Shown here piece by piece: positions 58,101-64,000 of a stretch of DNA of 64,000 bases. Made by a program: the position numbers and the translations under genes. Each line of letters opens with the position of its first letter. The first letter of the stretch is position 1. The notes beneath the pieces are model-generated. The model made no database searches. It had not been told where the DNA came from and saw only the letters and a program-made list of their open reading frames with translations. Source of the stretch: Euptelea pleiosperma (Eukaryota; Streptophyta; Magnoliopsida; Ranunculales; Eupteleaceae); contig CM068545.1 of the NCBI GenBank assembly GCA_035048495.1, forward strand, positions 14,157,702-14,221,701. The letters run 5' to 3'.

Positions 58101-61100
58101 CATTAATGACAGGGTGATAGCACCAGCCCTAATTGATTCTACATCTGATAAGTGGGAGGTTAAAAAACCTCATGGTTATGTCATGCTGTTACATTCTATG
58201 CAGTCACACATTAGTAAGGGTTTCTTATTTTGTTGGATTGCGAAGGAGATATGTGATGCTGTAGCGCAGACTTATGCCCAAGTTGGGAATTTTGTGAAAT
58301 TGTACGAGTTGTAGCAGGAAATATCCCATCTTCTTCAGGGTGATATGTACTTGGGGACGTACTATGCTACTCTATGGAGTAAATGGGAGTTGAACTACTA
58401 TCGGAGCTATACCCCAGTTTGTGCTATTGATATGTCAGGATACAAGATACATAGTGATGGTAAAACGCCAACAAATAATTGAATTCTTTTTCGGTCTGAA
58501 TTAGAGCTATGAGCATGCTAGAGTTCAGATTTTGAGTAGAAATCCACCACCTTCCGTACTGTGTTAAGTTTATGCCTACATTTAGAGGGAAGAGAGGAGG
58601 CGAAGTGCTATGTTCTCCAAGCCTGGACCAGACCCTGTCTTTCATGATAAATTTTCCACTTGCAACGACGACTCAAAACGAGCAAATCAGCCTTGAAAAA
58701 ATTCGGGAAGGGTGATGATAAGGATAACCTGAAGCGTGGGTATTATGGGCGAAGATGTCACACGAAGGAGACATGTTGGGATCTACACGGTTGACCATCT
58801 TAGTTCAACTCTAGTTCTAGATAGGGGCCATTTGTAGCACACTCACTAGCCTAGGATGCAGTTCAACCAGTTTTTCTTTCCAATGATGAAATGGAAAAGT
58901 TGAGGCGGATGATGTCTCAACATGGACACTTAGTGCTCCTACTATTTTTGCTCACTCAGGTACTTTTGGGTCAGCCCTTCTTGTGTCTTCTACACCGTCT
59001 GACCCTTCTTAGATCATTGCTTCTGGGGCCTCTGATCACATGACTGGTATGTCATCCATTTTTTCGTCTTACAGTTTTTGTTCTAGCAAAGACAAGGTTC
59101 GAATTGATGATGGTACTCTTTTCTTAGTATACGGGAAAGGCATTGTGGCTGCTACACCATCTTTAACCTTGTCTTCCGTTCTTCATGTTCCTAAGTTCAC
59201 TATTAATTTTTTTGTTAGGAGTATCACAAAAGATTTGAATTGTAGTGTCACCTTCTTCCCATTTCACTGTATGTTTCAAGAGTTGGAGACAAGAAAGACG
59301 ATTGGCAGTGGTCATGAGGACAAAGGGTATTTATAGTCTAGACACGAAGCAGATCTCTTCTTTGGCAGCACATCATTCTAGTATTAGTAGTAGTAGTGTC
59401 AATTAAGACCAATTAGTGTGTTGAGAGAATTGGTTAGGCCATCTACCTGCATCTACCTGTTTCTGTGTTGAGAAGTTTATTTCCACAATTCGAGTCTTTT
59501 GCTTTTGTTAAGTTAAATTGTGAAATGTGTGAATTGGTAAAGCATTGTAGTACTTATTTTCTATTAGTGAGAATAAAATATTACTTTTTTTCGTATTGTT
59601 CACTATGATGTTTTGGGGTCCGTCCCCTACTACGTCTCTGTATGGTTATCGTTATTTTATCATATTTGTTGACGATTATAGTTGCTGTACTTGGGTGTAT
59701 GTGTATCTAATGAAGTTTAAAGATGAAGTGTTTATTACCTTTAAGACATTTCATTAGATCGTTCAACTCAAGTTGGTGTTAAAATCCAAATCTTTCGTTT
59801 GATAATGGAGGAGAGTATATGGATGGGGGGCTTAAGTCTTATGTCAATGAATATTAGATTTATCATCAAACGTCATGTGTTAAAACCCCCCAGCAGAATG
59901 GCGTTGCAGAGAGAAAACATAGGCACTTACTTGAAGAGACCAGTGTCCTGTTCTTGGTATGCAAATTCCAACTTTTATTTTTGGTGTGAAGCCCTGTTAA
60001 CAATGATAAATTGCATGCCTTCTAGTATTCTGAATTTTCAGACTTCAATTTCACTTCTTCATCTGGATAGTTTCTTATTCTTGGTTCCACCAAAGGTCTT
60101 TGGCTGTGTGTGTTATGCTCACGTTAATCGTTCTAATCGTGACAAGTTGGACTCGACGAAGACTTTAAAGTATATATTCATAGAATATCCATCGTCGCAG
60201 AAGGGATATAAATGTTTTCATTCTAGCACTCGTCAACAACTGGTATCCATGGATGTTACCTTCTTTGAGTCTGTTCCCTTCTTCAGTGATGCTTGGACCT
60301 CTCTTCAGGGAGGAGCGTAGGAGTAATGAAGAGACTTGTTTTTTTGTCAGTTTTTGCTTCTATGTTTGATTTTTCTACTATATAGAAAAAACTTTTAAGT
60401 GTATACTACAAGACAAACAACCCACCGTTCAATGGCCCTATCAAGAAGCTCCCTCTGATCTAGGTAACATCTCCTCTGTTGTTCTTTTTGATATTCCTGT
60501 TGATCTTATTGTTTTCATTGCTGTTCGGAAGTGTGTTTGTGCGTGCATGCATGCATGCAATATCCCATTTTGAACTTTGTTTCTCTTCATTCCATGTGAC
60601 CATGTCTCCATCATATCGTGCATTTGTAACTTCCATGGCCTTTTCCTCTTTTCCATCTAATGTTTTAGATGCACTTTCTCAATCAAAGTGGAAGGAAGCC
60701 AGGTTTGAAGAGATGAGTGCTTTTGAAAAAAATGACACATGAGATCTTACCTAGGGAAAAGAAGCTAGTGAGATGCAAATGTGTATATACAATAAGGCTG
60801 ATGGCTTAATTGATAGGTATAAGGTCAGGCTAGTGGCAAAAGGGTTCATTTAGATATATGAGACCGACTATCATGAGACATTTGCATCGGTTGCTAAGAT
60901 GAGCTCCATTCGAGTTCTTCTTTCTCTGGCAGCAAATATGTCTTGGCCTATACATTAGTTGGATGTGAAGAATGTCTTCTATAGAAAGGGATATTCATCT
61001 CGGAAGTATGATCTTCACTTGTTGAATGAAATAGATAACCTTGGTGTCAAGCCTGTCGACACACCTATTTATCAGAATCATCGACTGAATGACGTGAATG

Positions 61101-63523
61101 GTGACTGCCTCATTTGATGTAGGCAGATTCCAAAGGCTAGTTCACAGGTTGATTTATTTGTCCCTTATTCGCATGACGTTGCTGTTAGTGTAATCAGCTA
61201 GTATATGCATGCTGCTTGAGCATCTCATGTTGAGGTTTCCAAGAGAGTACTTAGGTATCTCAAGGGCTCTCCAGGCAAAGGTCTACTGTTTGGGAGGCAC
61301 CTACAATTGGAAACATATACTGATGCAAATTGTGCAAGTTCAGTTACTGACCGTCTATATAAATCTTGTTACTGTACTTTTGTTGGGGGTAACTTGGTTT
61401 CTTGGAGAAGCAAAAAACAATCTGTGGTGGCTAGATCTAGCGCAGATGCAGAGTTTCGATTTATGGCTTAAGACTGCGTTGGGCAAGTTGGGAATCAAAA
61501 GATAAAAAATCAATGAGCTTATATTGCGATAATAAAGCTGTCATTTGCATTGCCATAACCCAGTCCAACATGGTAGGACCAAGCAAATAGAGGTTGACAG
61601 ATACTTCATCGAGGAGAAGTTGAGGAGTGGCCAGATTTGCACACGTTATGTCAAGATAGACAAGCAAGTTGTAGATGTTTTGACTAAGGGTGTTACTAAG
61701 GGTTGTCTCGAAAATATGTTACTCAAGTTGGGCATGATAGATATCTTTGCTGCATTAGCTTGAGGGGGAGTGTTGGTTATGTCTTTATTTTCCCCGTTTC
61801 ATTGTAACTTGGGGACCAGGGGTATTTCTTGTATTTCTCTGTCTTTCATGTTATTAATATAAATATGTGGGAAATCATTTTCCACAATATACACTTGTCC
61901 TTCTCCATTCTTCTCTCCTCTTTCAATTCTCTACTCTCATAATCTTTTCTACTTTATTTTCCACTTTAGTGATTTAAACCCTAGGTATGTGAAGTTTAGA
62001 ACAGTTTCATGATTCATCCAGTGTGAACCAAGCATGGTAAGGTGTGTCCCTTTGGACAAGGGTAATGACAATTTGAGATGCCGACTTCGAAAAAGTGGTT
62101 ACATGGGTTATGGCTAAATACGTATTGATCTAGGCAATCTCGCATATGTTTGAAAAGTTATATATGAATGACTCCGAAAAAGGGCAAAGTAACTAGAAAA
62201 ATCTACAAAAATACACAAGTTGTTGAACGTAAGAGTTGAAGGTCCACAATTAAACTAGTTAGCAATTGGAAAGAGTAGCCCCTTCAGTTTGGATATGGTA
62301 TGGACAAAGCATATTATAATCACCAGTATTCCTGTACATGGTACATGTTACTGGTACTTCATCCAAAATGGCATCCCTGGATAACATAGCATATATTGTC
62401 TAACCCTTCTCTTATCTCTCTTATATTTTGTGCTATCTCTACCATGGTTTCCACCTATTGTAGCATGTCTGTTTCAACAGATTTGTTGTTCATATTTTTT
62501 TCATGCCTTTCATCTTGTATTATTCTCACATTTATCATCAATCATTTTTGTACTCTAATGCTTATGACAACACTTTAATTTTCGTGGTGCTTCTTTGTCA
62601 GATTATATTGTAATTACTGGATGATCTTTGTTATGTAAAATGTAGGAGTCTTGCTAAAGTGGCATAGATCATAGAATGAGAGTTGTCTTTGTTTGCTGAT
62701 CTAAACAAGGAGAGTTAGATGATTACGATTAGACTTAATTGGATGGTTAGGATCAATTTTGTCGGTATGATTTTGGGGTATTGGCTCATCAAAAAGATAT
62801 GCTAACAATTGAATGGTTTGAATAATCCTACAATTTGGGAATGTTGTAGACTATTGCAAGAACCTTTTGTTCATTTGCCTTTCAGATTTAACCACTGTTG
62901 CTATGGTTCCCCATCAAGTTTTTGAGCCTTAATGTCATAGGAAAATTGAGGAGCTTCTTTTTCATTGTATACTATTGCATCAAAAGTGATGATGCTTTTT
63001 TTATCTCTTTGCAGGCGGCGAGCTCATTTGCAAAAAAATCAGCAGCAAGCATGCTTAGTGGGAAGAAGCATGCCCAAGCAGCTGTGAGTGTTTGTTTTTA
63101 GTTTTCTTTGTAACTAATTGTATTTTCTCTATCTTAAATTATGCATCATTTTATGTGTATCGTAATCTTCTTCTTTTCTTCTCTCCCCTTTTTTTTGACT
63201 TGGATGTTTTGGCAGCCGGTCACTAAAAAAAGTGGATCGGTGAAACCGGGTGTCAACAAGAAGGGTGATGGAGGTGGACATTCAAAGGCTTCGGTGTCAG
63301 TTGAACCTGAAGATGTTGAGGTAAATCACCAATCAGTCTGTGCTAGTTGCTGGTACTACTTCTGTTTGAGATATCAGTAAGTGCTGTATCACCCAATTGG
63401 TTACTTGATGTTTTCAGCCAGCAGATATGAGCCTTGAAGAAATTGAAAGCAGATTAGGTTCTCTTCTACAAGCAGATACAATTTCCCAATTAAAGAGTGG
63501 TGTATGGAAGGAACGGCTTGAAG
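39324..63523 (+). CDS. MOR1: MOR1/GEM1-type microtubule-associated protein (XMAP215/TOG family), 5' part; continues past the window
   Basis: MOR1 binds tubulin through TOG domains and promotes microtubule growth in interphase arrays, spindle and phragmoplast. Predicted coding exons: 39324-39483, 39686-39791, 39915-40038, 45967-46046, 46158-46335, 46444-46508, 47360-47442, 47628-47713, 47859-47972, 48484-48603, 53325-53427, 54482-54618, 54735-54800, 55001-55118, 55244-55284, 63015-63083, 63216-63320, 63418-63523. Every join keeps the frame (about 620 codons). The start [20 protein letters not shown] is the family N terminus. TOG1 spans roughly residues 1-235 and TOG2 265-510, with the conserved [20 protein letters not shown] and [20 protein letters not shown] segments. 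A Lys/Ser/Gly linker follows. The whole protein should be about 2,000 aa, so some two thirds lies beyond the window. Intron 11 uses a GC donor. No disabling change was seen. Confidence 0.95.
42150..42405 (+). repeat. Local duplications in MOR1 intron 3
   Basis: AAGTTCATGTCAAGATGCAT recurs 42 bases on with one change. The segment GCTTTTTAGGCCTTCATTCTC appears both near 42158 and near 42377. The pattern suggests a copied block dropped next to a short tandem repeat. Confidence 0.6.
44196..45268. mobile_element. Mutator-like foldback with 9-bp target duplication, in MOR1 intron 3
   Basis: Inverted arms of about 200 bases begin GGGAATTTTTGACATACC and end GGTATGTCAAAAATTCCC. Both hold the same GTTGACC, ATGCCCTTGTCTTCAACC and AAACCC blocks. 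Flanks TAAAATTTT (44187-44195) and TAAAGTTTT (45269-45277) match at eight of nine. The right arm is disturbed by a GT microsatellite near 45207-45230. The 0.6-kb interior shows no transposase. Confidence 0.8.
48604..53324 (+). other. MOR1 intron 10 (4.7 kb)
   Basis: Contains a diverged direct repeat: about 49200-49360 recurs at 49625-49795, with shared ATCCCTTGAAGAAACAAAG and AGATGTACTT blocks. A CT microsatellite lies at about 52132-52161. Open frames of up to about 95 codons look random. No transposon ends could be fixed. Confidence 0.6.
52132..52161 (+). repeat. (CT)n microsatellite in MOR1 intron 10
   Basis: About 15 uninterrupted CT/TC units in the intron. A probable length-polymorphic marker. 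Confidence 0.85.
53428..54481 (+). other. MOR1 intron 11, non-canonical GC-AG intron
   Basis: The exon must end ...ATTGAAG and the next begin ATATTAAAACAGCAG to rebuild the family sequence [11 protein letters not shown]. The bases after the exon are GCAAGT, the typical strong context of GC donors. No GT in register is available nearby. The acceptor is TACTGCAG at 54474-54481. Confidence 0.85.
56727..57242. mobile_element. Tourist-like (PIF/Harbinger) MITE, copy 2, TTA target duplication, in MOR1 intron 15
   Basis: The ends are GGGCCTGTTTGGTACG and TTACCAAAAAGGCCC, flanked by TTA (56724-56726, 57243-57245). It is almost identical along its length to the copy at 34374-34874, in the same orientation. 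Differences are a longer G-run near 57082 and scattered substitutions. Confidence 0.87.
57312..57555 (+). repeat. 5' LTR of the Copia element
   Basis: 244 bases, beginning TATCGGTTGTC (the usual TG start mutated to TA) and ending TTTAGAACA. Pairs with 61771-62003. Confidence 0.88.
57556..57567 (+). other. Primer binding site of the Copia element
   Basis: TGATATCAGAGC directly follows the 5' LTR. It is one base off TGGTATCAGAGC, the complement of the initiator Met tRNA 3' end used by many plant Copia elements. Confidence 0.85.
57690..57860 (+). repeat. Imperfect short repeats in the Copia leader
   Basis: Repeated words of the type GTTCACGGAGTACTGTTCAT and TATTCATGGGTATYGTTCA follow each other between the primer binding site and gag. 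Untranslated leader position; function unknown. Confidence 0.6.
61762..61770 (+). other. Polypurine tract of the Copia element
   Basis: GAGGGGGAG lies immediately before the 3' LTR, where plus-strand priming occurs. Confidence 0.8.
61771..62003 (+). repeat. 3' LTR of the Copia element
   Basis: 233 bases, TGTTGGTTATG... TTTAGAACA. Colinear with the 5' LTR but with many substitutions and small indels. Confidence 0.88.
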
Positions 63524-64000
63524 GTTTGATATTATTTTCCTTGTATGGCTGTCTTTTATTTTGGCCTACTATGTTTAACTTTTTTTAATGACAATTATTA
63601 GTGTTGCCTGCTCATTTGGACTAGTTCATTCACTTCTATCTGAATTTAATAAATTCCCTCCCAGAAGTTGTTGGGTTGTTAAAATTTTGTTAATTTATTT
63701 TGTTGTCTTCTTCTCTGTTCTTTTTTTCTTTGTCTAAACATAATTTTGTCTTTTATCCTAATCAATGTTGCAGTTCGAGTTGGCATTGACACATCAGTCA
63801 TTCTTAGCTATTTAAACTCACTAATTTGAGTTATCACAAAGAATTCTTATGTTTGCTTTGCAATGCTATGAAGGCAATATAATCATGGACCTCGAACCAG
63901 CATGAGTTAAATTTAACAGTATCTGTGATACATATTTTAATGATACCCTCGCAAATAATAATGCGCGAGGATGTTTTCTAAGTAGCAACTCTTGTCTAGT
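63524..64000 (+). other. Start of MOR1 intron 18 (runs off the window)
   Basis: The donor GTTTGATA follows exon 18 at phase 1. No downstream exon matching the family's next segment is present before the window ends. Confidence 0.7.

Larger units (their letters stand above)
57312..62003 (+). mobile_element. Ty1/Copia LTR retrotransposon with both LTRs and 5-bp target duplication, coding region dead
   Basis: Both LTRs are present with target copies GTTTC at 57307-57311 and 62004-62008. The order is LTR, PBS, Gag, protease, integrase, RT fragment, RNase H, PPT, LTR, as in Copia. Gag starts near 58025 ([11 protein letters not shown]). The zinc knuckle near 58736 lacks a Cys. The protease motif near 59025 reads ASGA where DSGA is required. 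Integrase [14 protein letters not shown] lies near 59886. The RT begins near 60740 but jumps soon after LDVKNVFY near 60980, so the YVDD part is deleted. RNase H traces (YCDNKAV) are near 61525. Stops and frameshifts are frequent. It lies in MOR1 intron 15 in the sense direction. The LTRs differ at many sites, so the insertion is old. Confidence 0.92.
55285..63014 (+). other. MOR1 intron 15 (7.7 kb), transposon-swollen
   Basis: The 516-base Tourist-like MITE and the 4.7-kb Copia element together make up about two thirds of it. The remaining sequence (55.3-56.7 and 62.0-63.0 kb) is AT-rich, with a TA microsatellite near 56465-56490 and no other exon seen. Acceptor CTTTGCAG ends at 63014. Confidence 0.75.

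Noticed and set aside
59799..60320. 173-codon frame in the Copia element
   Set aside because: It is mostly out of frame with the integrase match ([14 protein letters not shown] is read in another frame), so it is a mutated remnant rather than a gene.
63776..63830. Possible further MOR1 exon after TGTTGCAG
   Set aside because: Its translation does not match the family's next conserved segment after KERLE and soon meets a stop.
1..64000. CRISPR arrays, rRNA or tRNA genes, bacterial operon features
   Set aside because: Nothing with regular short repeats and unique spacers, no tRNA cloverleaf and no rRNA core sequence was noticed. The repeats are plant transposons and microsatellites.

Overview
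This is nuclear DNA from a flowering plant. The evidence is a plastid-targeted polyphenol oxidase, a plant-type IST1-like ESCRT gene, and the 5' part of a MOR1/XMAP215 microtubule-associated protein gene with many GT-AG introns, all in AT-rich DNA packed with plant-type small transposons. The long introns and the deep stacks of decayed inverted-repeat elements suggest a woody plant with a moderately large genome, perhaps a magnoliid or early-diverging eudicot. The lineage is a guess; the sequence does not prove it.

Layout. 78-1832 (-): intact, intronless polyphenol oxidase gene with its TATA box just upstream. 2-21.8 kb: about 20 kb with no intact gene, almost entirely small non-autonomous DNA elements, mainly long palindromes and foldbacks, often nested in one another. 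One promoter-plus-first-exon-like fragment lies near 14.8-15.0 kb. 22.0-25.6 kb (+): intact six-exon IST1-like gene (808 aa predicted). 26.3-30.0 kb: a decayed tandem copy of that gene, interrupted by a probable solo LTR. 30.8-34.2 kb: Copia and Gypsy remnants plus a compound foldback. 34.4-38.9 kb: a Tourist-like MITE, then more palindromes. 39.3-63.5 kb (+), continuing past the window: MOR1, of which 18 coding exons (about 620 codons; TOG1, TOG2 and linker) are visible. Three giant introns of 4.7-7.7 kb hold a Mutator-like foldback, a second Tourist-like MITE and an LTR-complete but coding-dead Copia element with a 5-bp target duplication.

The three genes are functionally unrelated (phenolic oxidation in plastids, endosomal sorting, microtubule dynamics). 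The main feature of the window is the repeat landscape. A G-box-bearing palindrome family (called family A here) has about 20 recognisable copies or half-copies outside genes and none noticed in the two large gene bodies. Several other inverted-repeat families (B to F) nest inside it. All gene models are by-eye splice predictions checked for reading-frame continuity. No computation or database search was run.
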